In this document: positions 8,769 through 17,528 of the stretch, one piece after another
Layout: every line of letters starts with the position of its first letter
Numbering within the stretch: position 1 is the first letter of the stretch
Assembly: GCF_003952465.1 (NCBI RefSeq)
Contig: NZ_CP034448.1
Location: 3,821,001-3,885,000 of the forward strand
DNA length: 64,000 bases
Direction of reading: 5' to 3'
Source: Mesorhizobium sp. M1B.F.Ca.ET.045.04.1.1
GTDB lineage: Bacteria; Pseudomonadota; Alphaproteobacteria; Rhizobiales; Rhizobiaceae
Notes under the pieces: generated by a model
The model's database searches: none
What the model was told of the DNA's origin: nothing
What the model saw: the letters and a program-made list of their open reading frames with translations, nothing else
Position numbers and translations under genes: made by a program

Positions 8769-10136
8769 TCAGCCTCCTTTCCTGTAGGAGGACATCGCCA
8801 TGTATTTTTCCGCCACCGGCCAGTTGGCGGCGCGCGAGGCTTCCTGCATGCACTCGATCAGCGCCGCGCCTTCGGTCGGCTGGCGATGCGCCTTCATGTC
8901 GCCGTCGCGATAGGCGTTGATGAAGCGGAATTCGAGCGGGTCCAAGCCGATCAGCCGCGCCAGCCTGTCCATCTGCACCTCCAGCGCGAAGTCGCCGATG
9001 GTGACACCGAAGCCGCGCATGGCCGACGACGGGGTGCGGTTGGTGTAGACGCAGTAAGTGTCGATCCAGACGTTGGGGATCGTGTAGGGGCCGGGATAGT
9101 GCGCGGCGCCCTTCTGCGCGCCATAGGGTGAATGGCGCGAATAGGCGCCGGCATCGGTGTAGCCGGTCACCTTGCGCGCGACGATGCGGCCGTCCTTCAT
9201 GACGCCGTCCTTGATGACGACTTTTTCAGCCGCGCGGGGCGAGGAGATCTGCATCTCTTCCTCGCGGCTGTAGATAAAACAGACCGGTCGTCCTGTTAGC
9301 TTGGCCCCGAGGATGGCGATCGGCTCGACGATGACGTCGACCTTGCCGCCGAAGCCGCCGCCGACCGTGCCGCCGACGAAATGCAGCTTCGAGCCCGGCA
9401 TCTGCAGGATGATCGAGGTGTTGTCGAGGGTGAAGAACATCGCCTGCGTGTTGGTGTAGCAGGTGAAGCGGTCGTTGCCCTCGGGCGCCACCACGCAGCC
9501 GGTCGTTTCGGTCGGCGCATGCTCGATCGGCGAGGACTGGTAGCTTTGCTCCAGGATATGGTCGGCCTGAGCGAAACCGGCCTCGACATCGCCGAAGCGC
9601 ACCTTGCGGCACTCGCCGCTGTCATAGAGATAGTGGTTCTGGCCGTGATACTCGTTGACGATCGGCGCGCCGGGCTTCAGCGCCTCCTCCATGTCGAAGA
9701 CGGCCGGCAGCACCTCGTAGTCGACCTTGACCTTGGCGGCGGCTTCCTGCGCCGCGCGCTCGGTCTCGGCCAGCACCGCCACCACGGCCTCGCCCTTCCA
9801 GCGCACCTTGCCGTCGGCAAGCACCGTTTCGTCCTCGGGGCCGATCTGGATCAGGATCAGGATGGTGTAGACGTTGTGCGGGACGTCCTTGGCGGTCAGC
9901 ACGCGCACAACGCCCGGATGCCTTTCTGCTTCGGAAGTGTCGATCGAGCGGATGCGGGCGTGGTGGTGCGGGCTGCGCACCATTTTCAGATGCAGCATAC
10001 CGGGAAAATTGCGGTCGGCGAAATAGGCGGTCTTCCCGGTGACGTGCCCGGGGGAATCGAGCCGAGGCCGCGGCTGGCCGATCTCGTGGAGGCCGTCCTT
10101 GCGGATGTCGGCGAAATAGTCCTTGCGCAGTTCCAT
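8769..10136 (-). CDS. Molybdopterin-binding hydroxylase subunit, N-terminal part
   Basis: The 455-residue protein matches the N-terminal half of the xanthine dehydrogenase family large subunit. It starts with the a/b-hammerhead domain (RPRLDSPGHVTGKTAYFADRN) and continues with GGTVGGGFGGKVD, a molybdopterin-contact motif near residue 265, and RTPSSAMRGFG near 385. That last segment has the AMRGFG form of xanthine/aldehyde-type enzymes, not the AYxCSFR loop of form I CO dehydrogenase or the AYRGAGR loop of form II, so CO oxidation is unlikely. It ends ...SYRKGG at a TGA that abuts the next ORF. It lies 9 bp after the 2Fe-2S subunit gene. Confidence 0.87.
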   Translation of the reverse strand: MELRKDYFADIRKDGLHEIGQPRPRLDSPGHVTGKTAYFADRNFPGMLHLKMVRSPHHHARIRSIDTSEAERHPGVVRVLTAKDVPHNVYTILILIQIGPEDETVLADGKVRWKGEAVVAVLAETERAAQEAAAKVKVDYEVLPAVFDMEEALKPGAPIVNEYHGQNHYLYDSGECRKVRFGDVEAGFAQADHILEQSYQSSPIEHAPTETTGCVVAPEGNDRFTCYTNTQAMFFTLDNTSIILQMPGSKLHFVGGTVGGGFGGKVDVIVEPIAILGAKLTGRPVCFIYSREEEMQISSPRAAEKVVIKDGVMKDGRIVARKVTGYTDAGAYSRHSPYGAQKGAAHYPGPYTIPNVWIDTYCVYTNRTPSSAMRGFGVTIGDFALEVQMDRLARLIGLDPLEFRFINAYRDGDMKAHRQPTEGAALIECMQEASRAANWPVAEKYMAMSSYRKGG

Positions 10137-10145
10137 GGCTGTTCC

Positions 10146-10628
10146 TCAGGCGGCGTTCTGCGAGTTGGTGCGCGCGGCGGTCAGCACCGCCTGGATGATC
10201 GGCTCGTAGCCGGTGCAGCGGCAGATGTTGCCGGACAGCGCCTCGACCACATCCTCGCGGCTCGGGTTCGGCGTGCGGTCGAGCAGCACCTTCGCGGCCA
10301 TGATCATTCCGGGCGTGCAGAAGCCGCATTGCGTGGCGAAGGCATCGAGGAAGGCGCGCTGCAGCGGATGCAGCACGCCGCCCTCGGCAAGGCCGGCGGT
10401 GGTCTTGATATCGGCGCCATTGCAGGTCTCGGCCAGTGTCAGACAGGAAAGCCTCAGTTCGCCATCGATGATGACGGAGCAGGCGCCGCAGGTGCCCTGG
10501 TGGCAGCCTCCTTTCGGCGAGGTATCGCCGATCTTGTCGCGCAGCGCGTTGAGCAACGTCGTGCCGCTCTCGACGAATTCGGCCTTCTCCGAGCCGTTGA
10601 GCGTGAACTGAATCGGGACCTTGGCCAT
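10146..10628 (-). CDS. 2Fe-2S subunit of a molybdenum hydroxylase (CoxS-like)
   Basis: The 160-residue protein has the two-cluster arrangement of this subunit. An N-terminal plant-ferredoxin-type cluster is ligated by CHQGTCGACSV plus a later CLTLAE cysteine. The C-terminal helical cluster is ligated by CGFCTPGM and CRCTGYEPI. It passes electrons from the molybdenum site to the FAD subunit. The ATG at 10628 follows GGGAGGAAAAA. Its position between the FAD and molybdenum subunit genes gives the standard coxMSL order. Confidence 0.94.
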   Translation of the reverse strand: MAKVPIQFTLNGSEKAEFVESGTTLLNALRDKIGDTSPKGGCHQGTCGACSVIIDGELRLSCLTLAETCNGADIKTTAGLAEGGVLHPLQRAFLDAFATQCGFCTPGMIMAAKVLLDRTPNPSREDVVEALSGNICRCTGYEPIIQAVLTAARTNSQNAA

Positions 10629-10687
10629 TTTTTCCTCCCAGCGCGCCTGCCCGGATGACCGGACAGACGCGCATCCCCCAACGGTGG

Positions 10688-11482
10688 TTAACTCAGCAGC
10701 AGCCGACCGAGATGGACCGGCAGGACTTGCGTGCGATACCAGGCGCTGGCGATCGGATCGGAGATCGGTGCAATACCTTCGCCCGCGGCAGCCAGCGCCG
10801 GTGCGATCTCGTCAGCCGTGAGCTTGCAGCCAAGCAACGCCTTCTCGGCGGCGTGGGCGCGCATCGGGCGATCGGCCATGCAGCCGAGCGCGATGCGGGC
10901 GGAGCTTACCGTGCCGTCGGTCGTGCTTTGCAAGAGCGCCGCGATGCTCAGCACCGAGACGCCCTTCGGCTTGACTCGCGACACTTTGAGGAAGCGGAAG
11001 CTCTCCGCCTTGGGCAGCGAAAAGCCGACAGCGGTGACGATGCCGCGGCTGGTGTCGCGGCCCGCCAGGAAGGTCTCGATCGGCATTTCGCCGTCCGCGG
11101 TGGCAACCGTGGCGTCCAGCGCCAGCAGCGCCACGGCGAAGTCGCCGTAAGGGGCGGGCGCGAACAGATTGCCGCCGACGGTCGCCATGTTGCGGATCGC
11201 CGGCCCGCCGACGGCGCGCGCCGCCGGCGCGAGCGCGGCAAGCTCGGGATGACGGGCGATTGCGGCCATGGTGACGGAAGCGCCGAGCCGGGCCCTGCCG
11301 CCGGAAACGGTGATTTGCGACAGGCTTGGCTCGGTGACGCGCACGAGGCTGGAGACAGAGATGTCGCCCTCATTGGCGGCACGGACGACCAGCGTGCCAC
11401 CGCCCAGATAGCGGGTACCGGACGCCTGCAGGGCCGCGTTGGCGTCTTTCACTGTCGAGAAGGTCTGCAGCGCAAGCGACAT
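10688..11482 (-). CDS. FAD-binding subunit of a molybdenum hydroxylase (CoxM-like)
   Basis: The 264-residue protein belongs to the FAD-binding domain family of molybdopterin dehydrogenases. The flavin-contact motifs are GTRYLGGGTLVVR near residue 20 and ATVGGNLFAPAPYGD near residue 105. A C-terminal CO-dehydrogenase flavoprotein-like region (RIALGCMADRPMRA) follows. It accepts electrons from the 2Fe-2S subunit. The ATG at 11482 has an AAGGGAGC ribosome-binding sequence. It is 11 bp downstream of the SRPBCC gene stop, so the two genes are probably cotranscribed. Confidence 0.9.
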   Translation of the reverse strand: MSLALQTFSTVKDANAALQASGTRYLGGGTLVVRAANEGDISVSSLVRVTEPSLSQITVSGGRARLGASVTMAAIARHPELAALAPAARAVGGPAIRNMATVGGNLFAPAPYGDFAVALLALDATVATADGEMPIETFLAGRDTSRGIVTAVGFSLPKAESFRFLKVSRVKPKGVSVLSIAALLQSTTDGTVSSARIALGCMADRPMRAHAAEKALLGCKLTADEIAPALAAAGEGIAPISDPIASAWYRTQVLPVHLGRLLLS

Positions 11483-11493
11483 GGCCTGCTCCC

Positions 11494-11937
11494 TTAGCCC
11501 TGGCCTGCGAAATGGCTCTTCAGGGCGTTGAAGCCGCCCTGGAAGACATTGGCGCCCATGCCTTCGGCCAGCTTATCGGCTTCCTCGGGCGCGGCGTCGA
11601 AGCTCGCGCTCCATTCGGCATAGGTGCGGTTGCCGTCGGTGACGCGACGCAATTGCAGCGTCGCCTTGTGGTTGGTGAGCGGCTGCGGGGTTTCGAGGAT
11701 CGAGTAGCTGACCAGGAAATTCTCGTCCGAGAAGTCGAGCAGTTTTTCGCGCAGCCGCGCGCCGCTGACCAATTGGAAGTTGCGCACGCAGCCGATCGCG
11801 GCGGCGTCCTTGCCGTCCTCGATGTGGCTTTCCACCATGCGCGGGTGCCAGCTCGGCAGACCGTTGAAGTCGCGGATGCGGGCCCAGACCTGCTCGACCG
11901 GCGCGTCGATGACGCTGGAAATGGTGACTTTCGCCAT
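11494..11937 (-). CDS. SRPBCC family protein (CoxG/polyketide-cyclase-like)
   Basis: The 147-residue START/SRPBCC-fold protein begins KVTISSVIDAPVEQVWARIRDF, the usual first strand and helices of this family, and ends with the long helix ADKLAEGMGANVFQGGFNAL. CoxG-like SRPBCC proteins are common partners of molybdenum hydroxylase clusters, where they are thought to help membrane anchoring or ligand handling. The ATG at 11937 is preceded by CAAGGGAACG. It is the first gene of the FAD, 2Fe-2S and molybdopterin operon on the minus strand, and a repeat lies in its upstream region. Confidence 0.85.
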   Translation of the reverse strand: MAKVTISSVIDAPVEQVWARIRDFNGLPSWHPRMVESHIEDGKDAAAIGCVRNFQLVSGARLREKLLDFSDENFLVSYSILETPQPLTNHKATLQLRRVTDGNRTYAEWSASFDAAPEEADKLAEGMGANVFQGGFNALKSHFAGQG

Positions 11938-12021
11938 AAGCTCGTTCCCTTGCAAAGATGACAAGAGGCTAGGGCGGTCAGTGCGCCGGCGCTTATCAAT
12001 GCGTCTTGAGCGCGTATCAAT

Positions 12022-12170
12022 CAGTCTGAAAAAGAGCGGCCTCAAAGCATGTCTCCCGAAAGTGGGAACCGGTTTCGGGACAAAGACATGATTGAAATCA
12101 AAAACCTAAAGCGCATGGAGCGAATCTGAAAGATCGCGACGCGCTTTAGGCCGCTCAGGCAGTCTGAAAA
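12022..12170. repeat. MITE-like palindromic element flanked by 11-bp direct repeats
   Basis: A palindromic element (about 12033-12159) has terminal inverted repeats GAGCGGCCT (12034-12042) and AGGCCGCTC (12148-12156). Inside are two hairpins: one bounded by CATGTCT and AGACATG (12048-12090), the other by CCTAAAGCGC and GCGCTTTAGG. The direct repeat CAGTCTGAAAA lies on both sides (12022-12032 and 12160-12170), as a target-site duplication would. It sits between the AraC gene and the SRPBCC gene, so it may separate or modify their transcription. Confidence 0.8.
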
Positions 12171-12199
12171 TAGCCTTGCAAGATAAGCCGGGCGCCGGC

Positions 12200-13027
12200 T
12201 CAGGACATCGCCCGCGCCGCCTCGCGGTAGAGCGTCGGCGGCACGCCGACATGATCGCGGAAGAAGCGCGAGAAATTGCCCTGGGTGGTGAAGCCGAGAT
12301 TGCAGGCGACCGAGATCAGCGGCTCCTGCGACCACTGCAGCTGGCGCACGGCTTCCTCCATCCGCAGCGTGTTCCAGTAGACATTCGGCGTCAGGTTGGT
12401 CTGTTCCTTGAACAGCGCGAAGAAATGCGGCCGGGAGAGGCCCACGGAGCGCGCCACGTCGTCGAAGGAAATGCGCTCGCAGACATTGGCTTTCATCAGC
12501 TGGATCGCCTTGCGGACGCGGAAATCGAGCATCGTGTTGATGCGAGCGCGTGCCGCCTGGGGCGCCGAGGCATCGGCGGCGTCGAGCACGCTGTCGATGA
12601 AGCGCTCGATCTCGTAGTTGGCAACGTCGTCGATGCTCTCATTGTCGGCCAAGTGATCGAGCAGGTTCGCCGCTGCCTGATGCAGCCACGGCTCCAGGAC
12701 GATTGCCGCCTGCGTAAACAGCGGCGCCGACGAGGGTAGGTCGCGGCGCCGGCGTGCCCAGTCGGGATCGATGTAGAAGGCGAGGAAAAGGCCGGGCTTG
12801 CCGTCGCGGGAAAGCGCGTGGCTGTGCGGCTGGAAGGAGTTGATGCCGGCGGCAGTGGTAGGTCCAAGCCGCACAGTCTCGCGGCCGATGGTCATTTCCC
12901 CGGCGGTGCCTTCCAGCCAGATGATGAGATGCGCCTCGCCATGGGCGTGGGTGACGAAGTCGTTGGCGACATTCAGGACAGAGACATGTCCGAACCGGCC
13001 CCAATAGAGCCTGATCGCGTCCGTCAT
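12200..13027 (-). CDS. AraC family transcriptional regulator
   Basis: The 275-residue protein has an N-terminal cupin-like sensing domain (HGEAHLIIWLEGTAGEMTIGRETVRLGP, residues 30-60) and a C-terminal AraC double helix-turn-helix. The first helix pair is in ISFDDVARSVGLSRPHFFALFKEQTNLTP, and the second is near LISVACNLGFTTQGNFSRFFRDHVGVPP. It is encoded upstream of, and in the same direction as, the molybdenum hydroxylase operon. It is therefore the probable regulator of that operon in response to its substrate (inference from position). Confidence 0.92.
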   Translation of the reverse strand: MTDAIRLYWGRFGHVSVLNVANDFVTHAHGEAHLIIWLEGTAGEMTIGRETVRLGPTTAAGINSFQPHSHALSRDGKPGLFLAFYIDPDWARRRRDLPSSAPLFTQAAIVLEPWLHQAAANLLDHLADNESIDDVANYEIERFIDSVLDAADASAPQAARARINTMLDFRVRKAIQLMKANVCERISFDDVARSVGLSRPHFFALFKEQTNLTPNVYWNTLRMEEAVRQLQWSQEPLISVACNLGFTTQGNFSRFFRDHVGVPPTLYREAARAMS

Positions 13028-13177
13028 GGGTATAGTTCCTCCCGCAGGCGACTGGCCTCCCTTCGCCTGCTCAAGGATAGTGCGGCTGAGTTTGCGGTTG
13101 CGTCAAGGCGCGCAATGATGACAGACGTTTGGGGACGGCCATCGGGACGGATTTTCAGACTGGGCGATAGGTGCGTT

Positions 13178-13325
13178 CCCTTCTCCCCTTGTGGGAGAAG
13201 GTGGATCGGCGCGCAGCGCCGAGACGGATGAGGGGTGTTCCAGCGGAGTGAGACGCTGGCTTTCCCTGGAGCACCCCTCATCCGTCGCCTTCGGCGACAC
13301 CTTCTCCCGCAAGGGGAGAAGGGGG
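13178..13325. repeat. Compound palindromic repeat, copy 2
   Basis: This is the same family as 4466-4613, with outer CTTCTCCCCTTGTGGGAGAAG hairpins and a central part bounded by GGATGAGGGGTG and CACCCCTCATCC. Here the CGGCGCGCAGCGCCG hairpin is on the left and GTCGCCTTCGGCGAC on the right, the reverse of copy 1. The central segment, with GTTCCAGCGGAGTGAG, has the same orientation in both copies. It lies between the AraC start region and the end of the ABC permease gene. Confidence 0.85.
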
Positions 13326-13334
13326 CGTCGCGCT

Positions 13335-14333
13335 CTAGTCGCTGCGCCGGAAGTTGCGGATGCGATCGAACAGCACCGCCAGCAGGATGGCGCCGCCGAT
13401 GAAGGTGCCTTGCCAGAAGGCGTTGATGCCAAGCAGGCCAAGGCTGTTGCGGATCACCTCGATCAGCGCGGCGCCGACGATGGCGCCGAAGGCTGTGCCG
13501 ACGCCGCCGGCGAGGTTGGCGCCGCCGATGACGGTGGCGGCGATCACCTGCAGCTCCATGCCGGTGCCGATGTTGGTGGTGACCGCGCCCAGCCAGCCGG
13601 TCTCAATGATGCCGGCGAGACCCGCCGAAAGCGCCGAGATCATGTAGACGGCGACCTTGATCTGGCGCACAGGCACGCCGGTCAGCGTCGCCGCATGCTC
13701 ATTGCCGCCGATGGCGAAGATGTGCCGGCCGAACTTGGTCCAGCGCAGGATGAAGCCGGTGATCAGCGCCAGAAGGATCATGTAGAGAACCGGGTTGGCG
13801 ATGCCGAACAGCCAGGCGCCGCCGCCCAGCGCGAGCAGCTTGTCGTGGTCCGGTCCGAACTGGAAGACGACGGTGTTGTTGGAGGCGACCATGGCGAGGC
13901 TGCGGGCGACCGACAGCATGCCGAGCGTCACCACGAAGGGCGGGAAGTCGAGATAGGCGATGAGGACACCGTTGAAAGCGCCGATGGCGAGCGCGGTGAC
14001 GATCGTGGCCAGGATGCCGACCTCGATCGAATAGCCGGCATGCATGGTGACGGCCAGAACCATCGAGCACAGGCAGAGCACCGAGCCGACCGAAAGGTCG
14101 ATGCCGCCGGTGATGATGACGAAGGTCATGCCGAGCGCCACGATGGCGACAAAGGTAATGTTGCGGGTGATGTTGTAGAGATTCTTCTGCGTGGCGAAGG
14201 CGTCGGTGGCAAAGGACAGGAACAGGCAGGCGAGGATGACCGCGATCACCACCCAGAAGGTCTGGCTGGCAAAAAGCCGCGATAGAAAAGTGTGCTGCTT
14301 CTGCGCGATCGTCTGGTCAAGGGTGACTGCCAT
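13335..14333 (-). CDS. Sugar ABC transporter permease (RbsC type)
   Basis: The 332-residue membrane protein belongs to the BPD_transp_2 family of CUT2 sugar permeases. The hallmark is TFVIITGGIDLSVGSVLCLC near residue 70. Later conserved loops include GGNEHAATLTGVPV and VIGGANLAGGVGTAFGA, and about ten hydrophobic segments are visible. It lies 49 bp downstream of the single-domain ATPase and works with the divergently encoded binding protein at 15581. The substrate is not evident, but the linked dehydrogenase, epimerase and GntR genes suggest a sugar acid or polyol. Confidence 0.93.
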   Translation of the reverse strand: MAVTLDQTIAQKQHTFLSRLFASQTFWVVIAVILACLFLSFATDAFATQKNLYNITRNITFVAIVALGMTFVIITGGIDLSVGSVLCLCSMVLAVTMHAGYSIEVGILATIVTALAIGAFNGVLIAYLDFPPFVVTLGMLSVARSLAMVASNNTVVFQFGPDHDKLLALGGGAWLFGIANPVLYMILLALITGFILRWTKFGRHIFAIGGNEHAATLTGVPVRQIKVAVYMISALSAGLAGIIETGWLGAVTTNIGTGMELQVIAATVIGGANLAGGVGTAFGAIVGAALIEVIRNSLGLLGINAFWQGTFIGGAILLAVLFDRIRNFRRSD

Positions 14334-14382
14334 TATCGACCTTTCTTGCCGGCGGTGAAACGCTTAGGTGCCACAGGCGCCG

Positions 14383-15126
<744 letters not shown>

Positions 15127-15263
15127 CAGCCTTAAGCCTCCCCGTTTGCGTCCCGCGAGTGCCGCATCATCGATGTCGGCGCCGCCTGGGCCTCGCACCT
15201 CCAACTCCTCCCGAGCGGGTGCGATCGGTTCATTTAGGCAAAACCCGCATGGGCGTCAATCAA

Positions 15264-15274
15264 CTGTCGGACGA
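15264..15274. promoter_or_regulatory. Near-match FadR-type GntR operator
   Basis: The sequence CTGTCGGACGA matches the FadR-subfamily consensus TNGTNNNACNA at all but the first fixed position. It lies 31 bp before an exact match in the same divergent promoter region, so the two may be bound together. Confidence 0.45.
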
Positions 15275-15304
15275 TTAATTTCGGAACTCGTCGAAAAATC
15301 CGTT

Positions 15305-15315
15305 TTGTAGGACAA
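15305..15315. promoter_or_regulatory. FadR-type GntR operator
   Basis: TTGTAGGACAA matches the TNGTNNNACNA consensus of FadR-subfamily GntR regulators exactly. It lies about 180 bp before the ATPase start and 265 bp before the binding-protein start. The probable ligand-responsive regulators are the two FCD-domain GntR proteins encoded at 16740 and 19624. Confidence 0.65.
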
Positions 15316-15580
15316 ATAGGAATTGACGTTGGCGGCGAGCCGATATTAGCTAGCGTCGGAGGAAGAGCTTGCCCTCGCAAATCGCTGCTCGGCGGAGGCG
15401 GTGGGCAAGGATCGGTTAAGATCCGGCGATGCCAGTGTTCATTCGGCCTGGAACGGATCGGCAAATGCTTATCGGCCCGGCTTAAGACACGAACGTTCGA
15501 GGCAATTCCCGTGTCCTTGCGTCCAGGTCGGTTGGTGTGGCGGGCACGTCGTGTCCGTCTGTTTTCAAGGGAGGACTGAT

Positions 15581-16570
15581 ATGAGGAAATCACTTTTGCT
15601 CGCCGCCGTCGCCGCCATGGCGTTGAGCGCCGGGCCGGCTTTGGCCAAGAAACAGCTCGTCATTGTCGTCAAGGGTCTCGACAACCCGTTCTTCGAAGCC
15701 ATCCATCAGGGCTGCGAGAAGTGGAACAAGGAAAACGCCAGCTCGGAATATGAATGCTTCTATACGGGCCCGGCGTCGACCTCCGACGAGGCGGGCGAAG
15801 CCCAGATCGTCCAGGACATGCTGAGCAAGCCCGACACAGTGGCAATGGCGATCTCGCCATCCAACGCGCCGCTGATCGCGCAGACGATCAAGAGCGCCAA
15901 TCCGTCGATCCCGATCATGACGGTCGACGCCGACCTTGCCAAGGAAGATGCAGCGCTGCGCAAGACCTATCTCGGCACCGACAACTATCTGATGGGTCAC
16001 AAGATCGGTGAGTACATCAAGAAGGCCAAGCCGAACGGCGGCACGGTCTGCCTGATCGAAGGCAACCCCGCAGCCGACAACATCCTGCGCCGCGCCCAGG
16101 GCACGCGCGATGCGCTCAGCGGCAAGGAAGGCCTTGCGGCGCTTGCCGGCGAGGGCGGCTGGACCGAGGTGGCGGGATGCCCGGTGTTCACCAATGACGA
16201 CGGCGCCAAGGGCGTGCAGGCGATGACCGACATCCTTGCCGCCAATCCCAAGCTCGATGCTTTCGCAATCGAGGGTGGCTGGCCGCTGTTCGGCGCGCCG
16301 CAGCCTTACCGCGACCTGTTCAAGCCGATGGCAGACAAGATCGCCAAGAACGAATTCGTCATCGGCGCCGCCGACACGATCGGCGACGAAGTGGCTATCG
16401 CCAAGGATGGCCTGGTGACGGCTCTGGTCGGCCAGCGCCCGTTCGAGATGGGCTACAAGGCGCCGTCGGTGATGATCGACCTGATCGAGGGCAAGAAGGT
16501 CGACGATCCGGTCTTCACCGGTCTCGACGAATGCACCAAGGACACGGTCGACACCTGCATCCAGAAGTAG
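15581..16570 (+). CDS. Sugar ABC transporter substrate-binding protein
   Basis: The 329-residue periplasmic protein has a clear Sec signal peptide (MRKSLLLAAVAAMALSAG then PALA) and a Peripla_BP_4-type fold. It opens with LVIVVKGLDNPFFEAIHQGC, and the hinge-region stretch FAIEGGWPLFG follows near residue 225. The ATG at 15581 follows AAGGGAGGACTGAT; the frame upstream of it is not family-like. It is divergent from the matching permease and ATPase genes and is followed by a strong hairpin terminator. The ligand is unknown. Confidence 0.93.
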   Translation: MRKSLLLAAVAAMALSAGPALAKKQLVIVVKGLDNPFFEAIHQGCEKWNKENASSEYECFYTGPASTSDEAGEAQIVQDMLSKPDTVAMAISPSNAPLIAQTIKSANPSIPIMTVDADLAKEDAALRKTYLGTDNYLMGHKIGEYIKKAKPNGGTVCLIEGNPAADNILRRAQGTRDALSGKEGLAALAGEGGWTEVAGCPVFTNDDGAKGVQAMTDILAANPKLDAFAIEGGWPLFGAPQPYRDLFKPMADKIAKNEFVIGAADTIGDEVAIAKDGLVTALVGQRPFEMGYKAPSVMIDLIEGKKVDDPVFTGLDECTKDTVDTCIQK

Positions 16571-16581
16571 GCTTCCATCCC

Positions 16582-16605
16582 GGGGCGCCCTTCGAAGGGC
16601 GCCCC
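16582..16605 (+). terminator. Hairpin terminator after the binding-protein gene
   Basis: A perfect palindrome has a stem of GGGGCGCCCT paired with AGGGCGCCCC and a TCGA loop. It is followed by CTTTT a few bases later. It begins 12 bp after the stop codon and should separate the transporter gene from the GntR gene. Confidence 0.8.
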
Positions 16606-16739
16606 TCCACTTTTCGCCAGGATCATGGGCGCGGCCTTGCCGGGGGTGGCGGGCCAAGACTTTTCCGCGCCCAGAATTTTCTTGTCCGGCAGAGTTTTGC
16701 GGGCGTCTTGGAGCTCGCGACAGGAGGCACCGAACGCGG

Positions 16740-17504
16740 ATGCCACGGGAAAAGTCAGCGAAGCGCTTAGCCGAGCCAGCGGCGGTCGTCATACGCGGGC
16801 CTGAGGCGACGCGGATCTCCGGTCTCAGCGTGCATGCATCGCTCGCCGGCGAGATCGGCCTCAGGATCGTACGCGGCGACTATCCGCCCGGCACCATCCT
16901 GCCCAATGAAGCCAAGTGGTCGCAAACCTTCAACGTCAGCCGATCGGCGGTGCGCGAGGCCATCAAGATGCTGATGGCCAAGAGCCTGCTGGCGTCGCGG
17001 CCGAAGATCGGCAGTTGGGTCGAGCCGCGAGAGCGCTGGAACCTGCTCGACCGGGACGTGCTCGCCTGGTACGCGACCTCGCCCGACCGCGAGGTGTTCC
17101 TGAGGACGGTGCAGGAGTTCCGCCACATCATCGAACCGGAGGCGGCCGCCTTCGCGGCGATGCGGCGCTCTGACGAGCAGATGGTCGAGATCAGCCAGGC
17201 CTGCCGCGAGATGGGCGAAGCGACGCATATCCAGGAGCGCACGCGCGCCGACACGCGATTTCACCTCGCCATCCTGCGGGCTTCCGGCAACGAGCTGCTG
17301 GTGCCGCTCGGCGTCCTGATCGAATCGGCGCTCGACCATCTCTTCGTCTTCGTCACGCGCGAGCACAGCGACCAGCGGCGGGCCCAATCCCTGCACGAGG
17401 CGATCGAGCGGAACATCCGCCTGCGGCGCCCGGCGGCCACCAGGAGCGCGGTGCACAAGCTGCTCGCCAACACCGACGAGGTGATCGAGCTGTCGCGGCG
17501 CTGA
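16740..17504 (+). CDS. GntR family regulator, FadR/FCD subfamily (paralog 1)
   Basis: The 254-residue regulator has an N-terminal winged helix-turn-helix (GLRIVRGDYPPGTILPNEAKW, then SRSAVREAIKMLMAKSLL, about residues 40-85). The C-terminal FCD ligand domain carries the expected metal-binding histidine and acidic residues around FRHIIEPEAAAFAAMR and ADTRFHLAILRASGN. It is nearly identical across the core to the protein encoded at 19624; only the first 35 residues and the C-terminal tail differ clearly. It probably represses the flanking transporter and dehydrogenase genes through the TNGTNNNACNA sites. Confidence 0.93.
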   Translation: MPREKSAKRLAEPAAVVIRGPEATRISGLSVHASLAGEIGLRIVRGDYPPGTILPNEAKWSQTFNVSRSAVREAIKMLMAKSLLASRPKIGSWVEPRERWNLLDRDVLAWYATSPDREVFLRTVQEFRHIIEPEAAAFAAMRRSDEQMVEISQACREMGEATHIQERTRADTRFHLAILRASGNELLVPLGVLIESALDHLFVFVTREHSDQRRAQSLHEAIERNIRLRRPAATRSAVHKLLANTDEVIELSRR

Positions 17505-17528
17505 GAAGGGAACTCGCGCCGATGGCTG

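Larger units (their letters stand above)
15127..15580. promoter_or_regulatory. Divergent promoter region between ABC ATPase and binding-protein genes
   Basis: This 454-bp non-coding region separates the minus-strand ATPase gene from the plus-strand binding-protein gene and must hold both promoters. It contains one exact and one near FadR-type operator half-site pair (listed separately), both close to the ATPase side. No open frame with family resemblance was seen. The binding-protein gene has a strong AAGGGAGG ribosome-binding sequence at the right edge. Confidence 0.7.

Noticed and set aside
7763..10136. Calling the cluster a form I or form II CO dehydrogenase
   Set aside because: The diagnostic CSFR or RGAGR active-site loop is not present; the corresponding region reads AMRGFG.
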